From the NCBI GenBank assembly GCA_028284325.1, contig JANQRX010000004.1, forward strand, positions 232,794 to 296,793: a stretch of 64,000 bases of DNA. The letters are read 5' to 3'. Below are positions 44,488-55,137 of this stretch, piece by piece. Both the position numbers and the translations under genes were made by a program. Every line of letters starts with the position of its first letter. Positions within the stretch are counted from its first letter, which is position 1. The stretch is from Bauldia sp. GTDB taxonomy: Bacteria; Pseudomonadota; Alphaproteobacteria; Rhizobiales; Kaistiaceae. The notes beneath the pieces were generated by a model. That model was not told the origin of the DNA. It saw only the letters and a program-made list of their open reading frames with translations, and searched no databases.

Positions 44488-46725
44488 CTAGCGCTCGACG
44501 ATCGGAAAGCAATTGAACGATTCCTTGTCGATCCGCCAGTAGGGCCGGTAGCGCCATTCCGGATGACCGGCGATGCGGAACTCGAGCGGCTTGCCGGGCA
44601 CCTCTTCCAGCAGGTCGGGAAGCTCTTCGGGGCTGACGGCCAGTTCCGGCAGCCCCGCCTCCCCGCCGTCTTCGCGGATCAGGGCCAGCAGGGTGGGCCC
44701 CTTGAACAGGGCGAAGCGATCACGATTGCCCGGCGCCTGTTCAAGACCGACGTACTGGACCGTACGAAATGGCAGGTCGAACGCGAACGCAATCCGATCG
44801 ACATCGTGCCACACGCGCGAAAGGGCGACATAGGTGTCGGGCGTGCCGGTAGCGACCACCTCGTCGTTCACCGTGATCGCAACGTCATGCCCCACCCACG
44901 ACGGCATGCGCACGCGAACGACGAACGACGTCGGCTCGGCGAGCGAAACCGTCATCGCGACCTGCCCGTCGGACGGCAGGCCCGCCTCGGTTCTCAGCGA
45001 GACCGCCTTCCCCTCGTGCTCGAAGTCGATCGTGCTGCTGATGAACTGGTTCAGGCTGACGCCATCCTCGCGCAGCGCGTAAATGTATTCGGGCAGCTTG
45101 CCCATCAGCCACGTCGTCGTGACCTCACAGCAGGAGTTCTTGCAGTTGGCGTGCTCCCGATGGCCCGACAGGGCGTTGTGGTAGCGGATGTAGCCGCGCT
45201 CGTCCTGAATGCCGAGGACGATGTTGAACAGCCCCTCCTCGATCTCGGCGGCGTAGCGGACGTCGTCGGGGAAGAGCTGCGCCAGCTTCGAATTGATCTC
45301 GATCCAGAAATTGGTACCGCAGGTCTCGCCGATCCAGGCTGTTTCGAGAAAGTAGTTCTTCGGCGGAAACAGCGGGTGGTGCTCCATGATCGCCGTGGCG
45401 CCACCCGAATGCTTGAAGTTCTCGCGGTAGAGCTTCCATGCTCCCCGGATCGCGTTCAGGTACTTGGCGTCGCCGGTTGCGCGGTAGGCGTCGACGATCG
45501 CCTCGAACCCGAGCAGCGCATAGCAATGCGGCCGCTCGCCGGGATAGAACGACATCGCCAGCGGTTCGGCGTTGGCCAGATGTTCGAACCAATAGTCCTG
45601 GTCGTAGAAACGCATGTTGGTGAGCAGATCTTCCGGCCGGCCGACCGGCGAGTTGTAGACCAGGGCGCCGCCCGGCAGGCCGTTGGTGGCGTTGCTGCCC
45701 AGGAGGCCGTCCCGGGCGTAGGGCGAGGCGTTGAACCAGTCGTACATGCGCCGGAGCGACGTCAGCGCCTCGGTCTCGCCGATCATGCCGGCCGCCAGCA
45801 TGCCGCGCGACCACATCACGCGATCGTAGTTCTTGCGCTCGCTGTCGACGCCGTCATTGAGGGCGTAGGAGCGTGCCTCCGGATAGTAGTTGGTGTAGCC
45901 GTCCTCGCGCTGCCGCGCGGCGATCCCGGCCAGGATCGAGCGGACGATGTCACGCATGTCCGCGCGCTCTTCCCAGCGCAAAACCCCGGCAGCGCCCGCA
46001 AGCATACGGCCCTCGTTGGAGCCGGGAAGCCATTCCGTCCAGCCCACGCCGTCGGCATAGGTGTCGCTGGCCGCGCAGTGGTTGAGGTAAGCGATGTGCC
46101 GTTCGAAACAGCCACGAAACGGGCCGTCGCCGAGCACAACGCCGGACTGTGGCAGCCGTGCCGGCGGCGCCACCGGCGACCACGCTTCCGGCCGCGGGAC
46201 CCGCTTCCGTCCCGCCCGGATCACCGTGTACTCCTCGGCCCGCTGCCGTGCGATCTCCGCCTGGAAGGTCACCGGCTGCTCGGCCAGCATCGTTATGACG
46301 TCCGTGAAGCAGTCGACCGCATCGGGATGACGCTCCTTGCGGACGACCACGCGCAGCGTGTGGATGCGGTCACCGGCAAGCCCCCCGCGCTCGAACCGGA
46401 CGGCGCGCATCTGGGGAGGATCGGCGAATCCGTCCACCGTTTCGACGAAATCGCCGTCGATGTAGATGTCCGCGAAGCCGTTCTCCGGCCGTTTCGTCCC
46501 GATCCACCGTACGCGTGAACCGCGGAACGAGAACTCGAACGCGTTGAACTGCGTGTTCGAACGAAGGACATCTCCGGATGCGTCCGAATGTTGTGTCCAG
46601 TCGCCAAAGTAGTTGATCACCCGCTGCAGCAGGAAGGCGGAAAGGTAGTGGCGCCCCTCATCCCATGACCGGGTCGGGACAAGCCCGTCATCGGCTTTGG
46701 TGTCCGGGAGCTCTTCAAACAGCAT
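44488..46725 (-). CDS. GH127-like beta-L-arabinofuranosidase-family glycosidase
   Basis: 745 aa, no signal peptide. Residues 1-190 contain a beta-rich module (SFRGSRVRWIGTKRPENGFADIYIDG) of the kind often fused to glycosidases. The DUF1680/GH127 (alpha/alpha)6 domain follows from about 195. The zinc/catalytic set of GH127 is visible: E467 and C469 in GETCGTNFW, and the pair C532-C533 in CKNSCCEVTTTW. GH127 enzymes remove beta-L-arabinofuranose using a cysteine nucleophile. Cytoplasmic action on an imported arabinoside is inferred. It belongs to the operon with an ABC importer. Confidence 0.85.
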   Translation of the reverse strand: MLFEELPDTKADDGLVPTRSWDEGRHYLSAFLLQRVINYFGDWTQHSDASGDVLRSNTQFNAFEFSFRGSRVRWIGTKRPENGFADIYIDGDFVETVDGFADPPQMRAVRFERGGLAGDRIHTLRVVVRKERHPDAVDCFTDVITMLAEQPVTFQAEIARQRAEEYTVIRAGRKRVPRPEAWSPVAPPARLPQSGVVLGDGPFRGCFERHIAYLNHCAASDTYADGVGWTEWLPGSNEGRMLAGAAGVLRWEERADMRDIVRSILAGIAARQREDGYTNYYPEARSYALNDGVDSERKNYDRVMWSRGMLAAGMIGETEALTSLRRMYDWFNASPYARDGLLGSNATNGLPGGALVYNSPVGRPEDLLTNMRFYDQDYWFEHLANAEPLAMSFYPGERPHCYALLGFEAIVDAYRATGDAKYLNAIRGAWKLYRENFKHSGGATAIMEHHPLFPPKNYFLETAWIGETCGTNFWIEINSKLAQLFPDDVRYAAEIEEGLFNIVLGIQDERGYIRYHNALSGHREHANCKNSCCEVTTTWLMGKLPEYIYALREDGVSLNQFISSTIDFEHEGKAVSLRTEAGLPSDGQVAMTVSLAEPTSFVVRVRMPSWVGHDVAITVNDEVVATGTPDTYVALSRVWHDVDRIAFAFDLPFRTVQYVGLEQAPGNRDRFALFKGPTLLALIREDGGEAGLPELAVSPEELPDLLEEVPGKPLEFRIAGHPEWRYRPYWRIDKESFNCFPIVER

Positions 46726-46773
46726 CGTCGATCATCCCCATCGCGGATCGCGGCGATCCGTTCCGTGGTCAGG

Positions 46774-47859
46774 TTACCCGGCCAGGGCGCTCTGACGCGC
46801 CGGCCGCAGGAACTCGGCATTAACGAGGTTGCGGATCGTTCCCTCGCGCAGGCAGAGCATGGCGGTCTCGACCGACAGCCGCCGGGCGTCCTCGCGGCTC
46901 TCGGGGCTCGACCAGGCGGCGTGCGGGCTGAGGATCAGCCGACCGTCGAGGCCGGCGGCCTTGAGCCGCGCCAGCGCCGAGAGGATGGGATCGTTCGGCG
47001 CAGGCGGCTCGACCGGGAGGACATCGATCCCCGCCCCGGCAATGGCGCCAGCCTCAAGCCCGTCGATGAGCGCCGGAACATCGACAATGCCGCCGCGCGC
47101 GGTGTTGACCAGGATGGCATCGTTCTTCATCTGCCGGATCGCCGCGGCGTCGATCATGTGCCGGGTCTCGTCGGTCAGCGGCGTGTGAAGGCTCACCACG
47201 TCGCTTTGCGTGAGCACGTCCGACAGCGTCTTCAGCCGCTCGATGCCGGCGGCGATCTCCATGCCGTTCGGCGCGTAGGGATCGTAGGCGATGACCCGCA
47301 TTCCGAACGATTTCGCCCTCAATGCGGTCGCGATGCCGATGCGGCCCATGCCGACAATGCCCAGCGTGCATCCGCGGATGCGCCGGGCAAGCGGCGCCAG
47401 GGTCGAATCGTAGTTCCCGGCGGTGTCCAGACGCAGCGCGTCCTGGAAGCTGATGATCCCGCGGACCAGCGCCAGCATCATCGCAATCGCGTGGTCGGCG
47501 ACTTCGCTGGTCCCGTAGTCCGGGGTGTTGCAGACCGGGATGCCGGCCTCGCCCGCGGCGCGCAGGTCGATGTGATCGAACCCGACGCCGGCGCGCACGA
47601 TGATCCTGCACTGCTTGAGCTCGGCGATGAAAGAGGCGTCCACCTTCATCTCGTGCCAGATCACGATCGCATCCGACCGGTTCAGGATGTCGACGGGGAG
47701 GTTGTTCCGGGTGCCGTCGCGCTCGCGGAAGATGTCCCAGTGGACGTCCTCGCCCGCCGTCCGGCGCTCGATGACCGCATCGTCGGCATACTGGGCATCG
47801 GGTGTCAGGATTCTGAAGCGGGGGGTCAATGTCGTCTCCGGAACGCGAGGAACATGCAT
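46774..47859 (-). CDS. D-isomer-specific 2-hydroxyacid dehydrogenase (CtBP-like)
   Basis: 361 aa. The NAD motif is GIVGMGRIGIATALRAKSFG, the substrate arginine is in NTARGGIVD, the catalytic glutamate in GAGIDVLPVEPP and the histidine in LSPHAAWSSPES, so the triad is intact. A TTG at 47829 with GGAG 7 nt upstream is a better-placed start than the ATG at 47859, which abuts a hairpin. It would interconvert a 2-oxoacid and a D-2-hydroxyacid in the sugar-acid pathway. Lies between the binding-protein and GH127 genes. Confidence 0.9.
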   Translation of the reverse strand: MHVPRVPETTLTPRFRILTPDAQYADDAVIERRTAGEDVHWDIFRERDGTRNNLPVDILNRSDAIVIWHEMKVDASFIAELKQCRIIVRAGVGFDHIDLRAAGEAGIPVCNTPDYGTSEVADHAIAMMLALVRGIISFQDALRLDTAGNYDSTLAPLARRIRGCTLGIVGMGRIGIATALRAKSFGMRVIAYDPYAPNGMEIAAGIERLKTLSDVLTQSDVVSLHTPLTDETRHMIDAAAIRQMKNDAILVNTARGGIVDVPALIDGLEAGAIAGAGIDVLPVEPPAPNDPILSALARLKAAGLDGRLILSPHAAWSSPESREDARRLSVETAMLCLREGTIRNLVNAEFLRPARQSALAG

Positions 47860-47863
47860 GGGG

Positions 47864-47892
47864 CGATCCGGGCGGGCGAGCCGCCCGGATCG
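47864..47892 (-). terminator. Perfect 12-bp stem-loop after the binding-protein gene
   Basis: CGATCCGGGCGG and its exact complement flank a 5-nt loop, in the 51-bp gap between the binding-protein stop (47911) and the dehydrogenase gene. There is no U-run. It is probably a stabiliser or attenuator favouring binding-protein expression, as in the first sugar locus. Confidence 0.5.
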
Positions 47893-47910
47893 GTGTTTCG
47901 GAGCGCGCGA

Positions 47911-49224
47911 TCAGCGGCGGTGTACGCGCTGCGAGACCCGATCGACCTCCGCCAGCGCATCCTCGGCGGAGAGTTGGTCGGATGCCACTTCCTGCAGGGC
48001 CACGCCGAGCGCCGTACGAATCTCGGGCGTGCGCATCTCGCGCGGGAACGTGGTCGCGGCGAGAAGCTCGGCCTCCCAGACCAACGCCTCACGCTGCTTG
48101 TCGGTCAGCGCGAGCGAAGGATCGAGCGCGACGGTGCTCGTGCCGGGGATGACGAGCTTGCCGCCGTTGTAGGAAGCCTGGATCTCGTCGCTCAGCAGGA
48201 AACTGATCAGCGCCCAGGCGGCTTCCTTGTTCTCGCTGGTCTCGCTCATCATCAGGAAGGCATCGACATCGATGGTCATGCCGCCGAGTTCACCGTCGCC
48301 GTCTACGTCCGGGAAACGGAAGGGCACAGACTCGAAGACTTCCTCGGTGCCGTAGGCATTGCGATAGGCGTCCTGCCCCGCCTGCGTCATCGACGAGTTG
48401 TTCCACGTCCCCTGCATGATCATGCCCGCCTGTTGCGACGAGTACAGATCATGGGAGTCCGGATACTGGGTCATGCTCAGGGCACCATCCTGCTGGATGC
48501 CGTCATCGAACAGGCTCTTCCAGATCTCCATCGACTCGACGAGGCTCGGGTCGGTCCATGCGATCTCGCCGTGATCGGCCTCGTAGAACGTGCCCGGCGC
48601 CACCTGGTTGGCGATGGCAATGAACATGTCGAGGTTGATCCAGTCCTGCGACGCGCCCTGCACATACGGGATCACGTCCGCGTCGCGCAGCGCAGCGCTG
48701 ACCGCTTTCCACTCGGCGAGGGTCGTCGGTGGAACCAGGCCGAGCTCATCGAAGATCGTCTTGTTGTACCAGAGCGTCCCTGCGCCGAGATTGACGAACG
48801 GAAGGCCGGCCACCTTGCCGTCCTCGGTGATGCCCGAGGCCAGCGGCGCCGCATACCAGTCGTCCTTCCAGTCGGCGCCACGCTCGGCCTCGACATAGGG
48901 ACGCAGATCCTCGGTGAACGGCGCGTACTCGGCGAACATCGCCCCGGCCTGGTTGTGCCACACATCAGGCACGTCGCCGGCCGCAACACTCAGCTTCAGG
49001 GCCGGGAAGTAGTCGCTTGGCGTCTGCCAGACATACTCCACTTCAACGTTGGGATAGACCTCGTTGAACCTCGCAACGAGCGCGTCGCCTTCGGCCTGCG
49101 GGACCTTCCAGGACCACCACAGGACGTTACCGGTCACCGACTCGTCCGCCAGCGCTGCCGTCGGAAGCAGCGCCGCAGTTGCAACGACCGATGCAAGGAC
49201 CGTCAGCTTGATCATTTTCGACAT
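47911..49224 (-). CDS. Sugar ABC transporter substrate-binding protein
   Basis: 437 aa with GGAGG before the ATG at 49224. A Sec signal (MSKMIKLTVLASVVATAALLPTAALA) precedes a family 1 solute-binding fold: LWWSWKVPQAEGDALVARFNEVYPNVEVEYVW, then GDVPDVWHNQAGAMFAEYAPF. It binds an oligosaccharide or sugar in the periplasm for the two permeases upstream in the operon. The GH127 and oxidation genes suggest an L-sugar or arabinoside. Confidence 0.92.
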   Translation of the reverse strand: MSKMIKLTVLASVVATAALLPTAALADESVTGNVLWWSWKVPQAEGDALVARFNEVYPNVEVEYVWQTPSDYFPALKLSVAAGDVPDVWHNQAGAMFAEYAPFTEDLRPYVEAERGADWKDDWYAAPLASGITEDGKVAGLPFVNLGAGTLWYNKTIFDELGLVPPTTLAEWKAVSAALRDADVIPYVQGASQDWINLDMFIAIANQVAPGTFYEADHGEIAWTDPSLVESMEIWKSLFDDGIQQDGALSMTQYPDSHDLYSSQQAGMIMQGTWNNSSMTQAGQDAYRNAYGTEEVFESVPFRFPDVDGDGELGGMTIDVDAFLMMSETSENKEAAWALISFLLSDEIQASYNGGKLVIPGTSTVALDPSLALTDKQREALVWEAELLAATTFPREMRTPEIRTALGVALQEVASDQLSAEDALAEVDRVSQRVHRR

Positions 49225-49269
49225 GGTTTTCCTCCTTTTCGACGTTTCTTCAGGCTTGGTTGCATCCGC

Positions 49270-50061
49270 TCACTTCACCGCCCCCGACGTAACGGGGCGG
49301 ATCAAGTGCCGGCGGAAGTAGAGAAAGAGCAGCAGCGTCGGCACCGAGATGAGCAGGAGGGCCGCGAACTGCAGGCCGAGATTGGGCGTGCGCTCATCGA
49401 TCGTGAAATATTTCGGCGCCATGCTGACGACCTGGGACTCGACCCTTCGCAAAAAGACGAGCGGCAGGAAGTACTCGTTCCAGGCGGTCAGGAACGTCCA
49501 CACCGTGCTGACCACGAGGATCGGTTTCATCATCGGAAGCAGGATGAAGCGGAGCGTCTGGAAACTGTTCGATCCGTCCATCTTGGCGGCGTCGAGGATG
49601 GAGCGCGGCACGCCCATCAGGAACGAACGGATCAAGAGCAGCATGACGGGAATCGTCAGCGCCGCGATCGGCCCGATGACGGCGGGAAGCGTGTTGAGGA
49701 GCCCCAGGGCGCGCACATTGATGAAGATCGGCAGGAAGATGGACGCCGGCGGGATCATCAGCGGGGCGATGAGCAAGAGAAGCAATGGCTGCGCCCAGCG
49801 AAGGGGTAGCGCCACGAAGGCGTAGGCGGCCAACGTCGCCGAGGTCAGGACGACCGCGATGGTGCCGCCCGCCACGATCAGGCTGTTCAGCATGAACCGC
49901 GGCATGTTGGGATCGGTGATCACCGTCACGAAGTTGGTGACGCCCCCACCGCGCATCGCGACCGATATCGCAACCAGCATCGGCGCGGCGAACACAGCGC
50001 CCGCCAGCAGCAGCGTGCCCTGGCTGATGCGCAGCGTGGCGGGTGAGGCTTGCAGATGCAT
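49270..50061 (-). CDS. Sugar ABC permease (MalG type)
   Basis: 263 aa, six TM helices, EAA loop as LDAAKMDGSNSFQTLRFILLPMMKP. It forms the channel with the MalF-type permease and starts 36 bp after that gene. A GGAGGGG precedes the ATG at 50061. Length is typical, unlike the extended permease of the first sugar locus. Confidence 0.92.
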   Translation of the reverse strand: MHLQASPATLRISQGTLLLAGAVFAAPMLVAISVAMRGGGVTNFVTVITDPNMPRFMLNSLIVAGGTIAVVLTSATLAAYAFVALPLRWAQPLLLLLIAPLMIPPASIFLPIFINVRALGLLNTLPAVIGPIAALTIPVMLLLIRSFLMGVPRSILDAAKMDGSNSFQTLRFILLPMMKPILVVSTVWTFLTAWNEYFLPLVFLRRVESQVVSMAPKYFTIDERTPNLGLQFAALLLISVPTLLLFLYFRRHLIRPVTSGAVK

Positions 50062-50097
50062 CAGCCCCTCCCCCGGAACGCGAACGAACGTCGCCGG

Positions 50098-51075
50098 TCA
50101 CGCGGCATCGACGGACTTCCTCTGTTGCAACCACAGGAAGCCCACCGTCGCGACCAGGGCGAGCACGACCAGCACGATGGAGATCGCCGCCGCGTAACCG
50201 GCACGGCTTTCGAGCAAGGCCTTGTCGAACAGGTAGGTCGACAGCACCTCGGTGGCGCGGCCGGGGCCGCCGCCCGTCGTCAGGAAGACGATGTCGAAGG
50301 TCTTGAGCGACTGGATGACGCCAAGGATGATGAGCGCGAAGGTCGTCGATCGGCATATCGGGAACAGGATGTCCCACGACGACCGCCAGAAGCCGGCGCC
50401 ATCAAGGACCGCCGCCTCTACGACTTCCCTGTTCACCAGCGTAAGCGCGGCGAAGTAGAGCAGGAACGAGAAGCCTGTCCACTGCCATATATGCGCGACC
50501 AGCAGGGCATAGAGCGCCGTGGCGGGTTCGGCCAGCCACGCGCGCGCCAGCCCGCCGAGTCCGACCAGTTGCAGGAGCTGGTTAATCTCCCCGCCCTCGC
50601 CGCCCATGATCTTGCGGGCGAGAAACGCCACCACCACCGTCGCGGTAATGGACGGGATCATGATGAGGCTCGAGATCAGGCTCTTGAACCGGATCTCCAT
50701 ACTCATCAGCACGGCGAGCAGGAACCCGAGCACGGTGAGCACGGCGACCGAGACGACGGACCAGATCAGCGTGTTGGTCAGCGACTGGCGGAAAGCGCGG
50801 TCACGGACGATTTCCTCGTAGTTCCCGGCGCCAAGAAAGTAGCGGTCGGACGTCAGTCCGTTCCAGTCGTAGAGGCTCGCTTCGATGTTGAAATAGATGC
50901 CGTAATAGACGAACAGGCACACGATCAGCGCGGCAGGCAACAGGTAGGCATAGTCGGCCGGCACCGCCTCGTTGAGCCGTGGTCTGCCGGTGACGAACCG
51001 CAGCAGCGCGCCCGGCGCGCCGGACCGGCGCCCGACGGCAAGAGAGCTGTCCGGAGCCTCGCGCACGTCCGCCAC
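50098..51075 (-). CDS. Sugar ABC permease (MalF type)
   Basis: 325 aa from a GTG at 51075 that overlaps no frame but follows the GntR stop (51078) by 2 bp. Six TM helices, early segment YAYLLPAALIVCLFVYYGIYFNIEASLYDW and the EAA loop VEAAVLDGAGFWRSSWDILFPI. No large periplasmic insert, in contrast to the permease at 5989. Part of the leftward sugar operon. Confidence 0.92.
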   Translation of the reverse strand: MADVREAPDSSLAVGRRSGAPGALLRFVTGRPRLNEAVPADYAYLLPAALIVCLFVYYGIYFNIEASLYDWNGLTSDRYFLGAGNYEEIVRDRAFRQSLTNTLIWSVVSVAVLTVLGFLLAVLMSMEIRFKSLISSLIMIPSITATVVVAFLARKIMGGEGGEINQLLQLVGLGGLARAWLAEPATALYALLVAHIWQWTGFSFLLYFAALTLVNREVVEAAVLDGAGFWRSSWDILFPICRSTTFALIILGVIQSLKTFDIVFLTTGGGPGRATEVLSTYLFDKALLESRAGYAAAISIVLVVLALVATVGFLWLQQRKSVDAA

Positions 51076-51077
51076 GA

Positions 51078-51896
51078 TCAGGCCTGCCCCTCGTTCAGCT
51101 TGGCGAGCGTCACGTCGCGAACGTGTTCGATATGGCGCAGATAGGCCTCGGTCGCCGTGTCGACGTCGCCTTTCAGCATCGCTTCGGCGATCTCGACATG
51201 CTGACGCACGCTCTTCCTGAGAACCTTGGACGTAAGGCTGGCCGCCCGGCGTTCGTCGAGACCGACGTCGTAGAGGCCGCGCCCAAGCGAGGCGAGCAGG
51301 TCGGAATGTGCGGCGTTGTTGATGGCCTGGTGGAACTCCACGTCCAGCAGTCGGAACGCCGCCGGTTGGGTGTGAAACGCGCGGCCGTCGATCGCGAGCT
51401 TGTGGATGCGCTGCAGTTCCTCCGGCGTCGCCCGTTCGACCGCCAGTTTCACCAGCGCGACTTCGACCACCGAACGCGCCTCGAAATGGCCGGACGCGTC
51501 GTACTTCTCCGCCGACAGCGTCATGTTGAAGGGTGCCAGCAGGCGCTCGGACGAAAGGTCGGTGATCGTGTAGCGCCCACCCTGCCGGCTCTCGATCACC
51601 CCCATCATCGTCAGCGCCTTCAGCGCCTCGCGCAGGGGCGGACGCGAGATGCCGAACGCAATGCACATCTGCTGTTCGGTCGGCAGCCGGTCCTTGGGCT
51701 TGAGGTTGCCCGACTTGATCATCGACATGATGCGGTTGGTGACCTGTTCCGAGATCGACAGCCGCTCGATGGCGCCGCCCGCGAAATCCGCAACCGGTTC
51801 CGCGCCGACTTCGCCCTTGAGGAATCCCGCGAGCGGGTCCGGCCCGCTCGGGGGCGGCCATATGGTCGTCGTGGATTGGTCGGTCTTGCGCGCCAT
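51078..51896 (-). CDS. GntR-family regulator, FCD subgroup
   Basis: 272 aa with an N-terminal 45-residue tail. The HTH is PKDRLPTEQQMCIAFGISRPPLREALKALTMMGVIE. The FCD sensor has VEFHQAINNAAHSDLL and RQHVEIAEAMLKGD. It is embedded in the operon between the lactonase-like and permease genes. It probably binds the TTTGTC-T-GACAAA palindrome in the divergent region upstream of the aldo/keto reductase. Confidence 0.92.
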   Translation of the reverse strand: MARKTDQSTTTIWPPPSGPDPLAGFLKGEVGAEPVADFAGGAIERLSISEQVTNRIMSMIKSGNLKPKDRLPTEQQMCIAFGISRPPLREALKALTMMGVIESRQGGRYTITDLSSERLLAPFNMTLSAEKYDASGHFEARSVVEVALVKLAVERATPEELQRIHKLAIDGRAFHTQPAAFRLLDVEFHQAINNAAHSDLLASLGRGLYDVGLDERRAASLTSKVLRKSVRQHVEIAEAMLKGDVDTATEAYLRHIEHVRDVTLAKLNEGQA

Positions 51897-51910
51897 GCGG
51901 CCTCCCCGGT

Positions 51911-52792
51911 TCAGAGCTGCAGCCGGTAGAACCGGATCGCGTTGTCGCGATAGATCTTGCGGGTCTCGGTCTCGGACAGGCCGAGATCGGAGAAGGCGCG
52001 GTCCAGCGTCGCCACCCAGCGTTCCAGCGACGTGGCCGGGAGGCAGATGGGGTAATCGCCGGCGTAGATCGTCCGGTCGACGCCGAAATGCTCAAGCGTC
52101 GCTTCGATGAAGGGCCTGAGATCGGCATCGGTCCAGGTGTCCCAGTCCGCCTCGATGGGCAGGTCGGACAGCTTGATCCACAGGTTCGGGTGGCGGGCGA
52201 GATCGGCCATGTCGGCCCGGAACTGGTCGAGCGCGCCCTCGGCGATCCCCGGCTTGCCGCAATGGTCGAGAATCATCGTGACCTGCGGCAGCCGCGGAAC
52301 GAACGCGCGCACGATATCCATCTGGGTGTGGTTGACGTTGATCTCGAAGTGCCAGCCGAGCTTCGCCAGTTGTGCGCACCCGGTCAGGAACGCCTCCGAC
52401 AGGGCGAGCCCGCGCGGATCGTCATCGAACTCGATGATGCGCCTGATGCCACGGACGGTCGGGTGCTTCGCCGCCATCTCCTCCAGCATGGGCAGCACAC
52501 GTTCGCCCCATTCCAGCGGCGCCATGGGGACGATCGCCTTGATGCGCGGATCGCGCCGGGCTTCGTCCTCGACGAACGCGATCTCCTCCAGATACTGCCC
52601 GCCGGCCGGCGTGAAGTCGGCGTAACACTCCAGAAAGACCATCGCCTCGACATCGAGCGCCCCGCAATCGGCGCGGTAATCCTCGACGTGATAGTTGCGC
52701 CGGGTCAGCGCCTGGCTCTTGAACGGCGTGTAGCTCAGCCGGTCGTGATCCCAGACATGCAGATGCGTGTCGATGATCGGGAAATCCGGCAC
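51911..52792 (-). CDS. Amidohydrolase 2 family protein, L-fuconolactonase-like
   Basis: 293 aa from a GTG at 52792 with GGAGG upstream. The amidohydrolase start is IIDTHLHVWD (metal H-x-H), with later histidines in FEINVNHTQMD and ILDHCGKPG and the terminal aspartate in IYAGDYPICL. Size and sequence resemble COG3618 lactonases such as L-fuconolactonase, which open the lactone made by a sugar dehydrogenase. The divergent aldo/keto reductase would supply that lactone. The lactone identity is inferred. Confidence 0.87.
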   Translation of the reverse strand: MPDFPIIDTHLHVWDHDRLSYTPFKSQALTRRNYHVEDYRADCGALDVEAMVFLECYADFTPAGGQYLEEIAFVEDEARRDPRIKAIVPMAPLEWGERVLPMLEEMAAKHPTVRGIRRIIEFDDDPRGLALSEAFLTGCAQLAKLGWHFEINVNHTQMDIVRAFVPRLPQVTMILDHCGKPGIAEGALDQFRADMADLARHPNLWIKLSDLPIEADWDTWTDADLRPFIEATLEHFGVDRTIYAGDYPICLPATSLERWVATLDRAFSDLGLSETETRKIYRDNAIRFYRLQL

Positions 52793-52896
52793 GATTGCCT
52801 CCGGGAAACGTCGCGGCGATGGCCTTCGGCAGGGCCGGAAAGCCTCTTTGTCTCGCCGCAACGCTCCATGACGGGTGCAGACTTGTCAAGCAAATT

Positions 52897-52909
52897 TTTG
52901 TCTGACAAA
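52897..52909. promoter_or_regulatory. GntR operator candidate TTTGTC-T-GACAAA
   Basis: A perfect 13-bp inverted repeat in an AT-rich patch between the divergent amidohydrolase and aldo/keto reductase genes, 61 bp upstream of the latter's ATG. FCD-type GntR operators commonly have TTGT..ACAA arms. The GntR at 51078 is the likely ligand. Confidence 0.6.
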
Positions 52910-52969
52910 TTACACACCGACACGCCGGGCCGGTGGATCGGGCCCGGATCGGAGATCGGGAGAAAGTCC

Positions 52970-53992
52970 ATGAATCCTGCGGAAACCCGGCGGCTCGGAC
53001 CATCCGACGTGCATCTGCCGCAGTTCGGATTCGGCGCCGCGCCGCTGGGCGAACTGTTCAGCCGGGTCTCGGAAGACGATGCCGAGGCGACGCTGCAGAC
53101 CGCCTGGGATGCGGGGGTTCGCTACTACGACACCGCGCCGTGGTACGGCCGCGGCCAGAGCGAACATCGCGTCGGCCGGTTTCTCTATCGGCAGCCGCGG
53201 GGCGAGGTGCTGTTGTCCACCAAGGTCGGACGGGTCCTGCGCCCGCCCGCACGACCGGAAACGTTCGACACCGGCTTCTGGGCCGGTGGCCTGCACTTCG
53301 AGCACCATTTCGACTACAGCTATGACGGCGTGATGCGGGCCTACGAGGACAGCCTCCAGCGCCTCGGCATGAACCGCGTCGACGTGCTCGTCATCCACGA
53401 TCTCGACTGGTGGCATCAGGGGTCGGAGACCGCGGTCGCGGCCGGCCTGGCGCAGCTCGCCACCGGCGGCTGGCGCGCCCTGTCCGACCTCAAATCCAGC
53501 GGACAAATCGGCGCCATTGGCGCCGGCATCAACCAGCCCGGCATGGTCGACCGGCTGCTCGACGTGTGCCCGCTCGACTTCTTCCTGGTTGCCCTGCTCT
53601 ACACGCTCGGCGAACAGGACACGCTCGAGACCGAGATGGCCCGCATCCGGCACGAAGGGGTCGGCGTCATCATCGGCGCGGTGTTCAACTCAGGCCTCTA
53701 CGCCACCGGCCCGGTCGAGGGCGCGACATACAACTACCGCGCGCCGTCCGCGGACGAGTCCGACAAGGCCGGCAGGATCAAGGCGATCTGCGACCGGCAT
53801 GGCGTGCCCCTGCCCGCTGCCGCGCTCCAGTTCCCGCTGCACCATCCGAGCGTCGCTTCGGTGATCCCGGGCGCCTTCCGGCCCGAACACGTCACGCAGA
53901 ACCTGCAGCACTTCACCCATGCGATCCCGGGCGACTTGTGGGCCGAACTGAAGGCCGAGCGCCTTATCCATCCCGACGCCCCGACGGGCTAG
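52970..53992 (+). CDS. Aldo/keto reductase, aldose/L-fucose dehydrogenase-like
   Basis: 340 aa. AKR residues: D and Y in YYDTAPWYGRGQSE, K in LLSTKVGR and H in VLVIHDLDWW. The sequence resembles the D-threo-aldose (L-fucose)/pyridoxal dehydrogenase branch, which oxidises a sugar at C1 to the lactone with NAD(P)+. It is divergent from the lactonase-like gene, consistent with the first step of a non-phosphorylative pathway. The substrate is not proved. Confidence 0.87.
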   Translation: MNPAETRRLGPSDVHLPQFGFGAAPLGELFSRVSEDDAEATLQTAWDAGVRYYDTAPWYGRGQSEHRVGRFLYRQPRGEVLLSTKVGRVLRPPARPETFDTGFWAGGLHFEHHFDYSYDGVMRAYEDSLQRLGMNRVDVLVIHDLDWWHQGSETAVAAGLAQLATGGWRALSDLKSSGQIGAIGAGINQPGMVDRLLDVCPLDFFLVALLYTLGEQDTLETEMARIRHEGVGVIIGAVFNSGLYATGPVEGATYNYRAPSADESDKAGRIKAICDRHGVPLPAAALQFPLHHPSVASVIPGAFRPEHVTQNLQHFTHAIPGDLWAELKAERLIHPDAPTG

Positions 53993-54045
53993 CGAACCCG
54001 CGCGAGACCACAAGTCGCACCGCGGCCGAAGCCCTTGGAGGAAAG

Positions 54046-55059
<1,014 letters not shown>

Positions 55060-55137
55060 CAGGCGTCATCGACACGGGGTCAGAAAACTTGGGCCCTATG
55101 ATGCCGGAAGGGAGACGCCGGAACCCGTGAGACTGCG

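Noticed and set aside
46765..49809. Open + strand frame of 1014 codons opposite the hydroxyacid dehydrogenase and binding-protein genes
   Set aside because: It is rich in Arg, Asp and His and lacks known motifs. The minus-strand proteins are clearly real.
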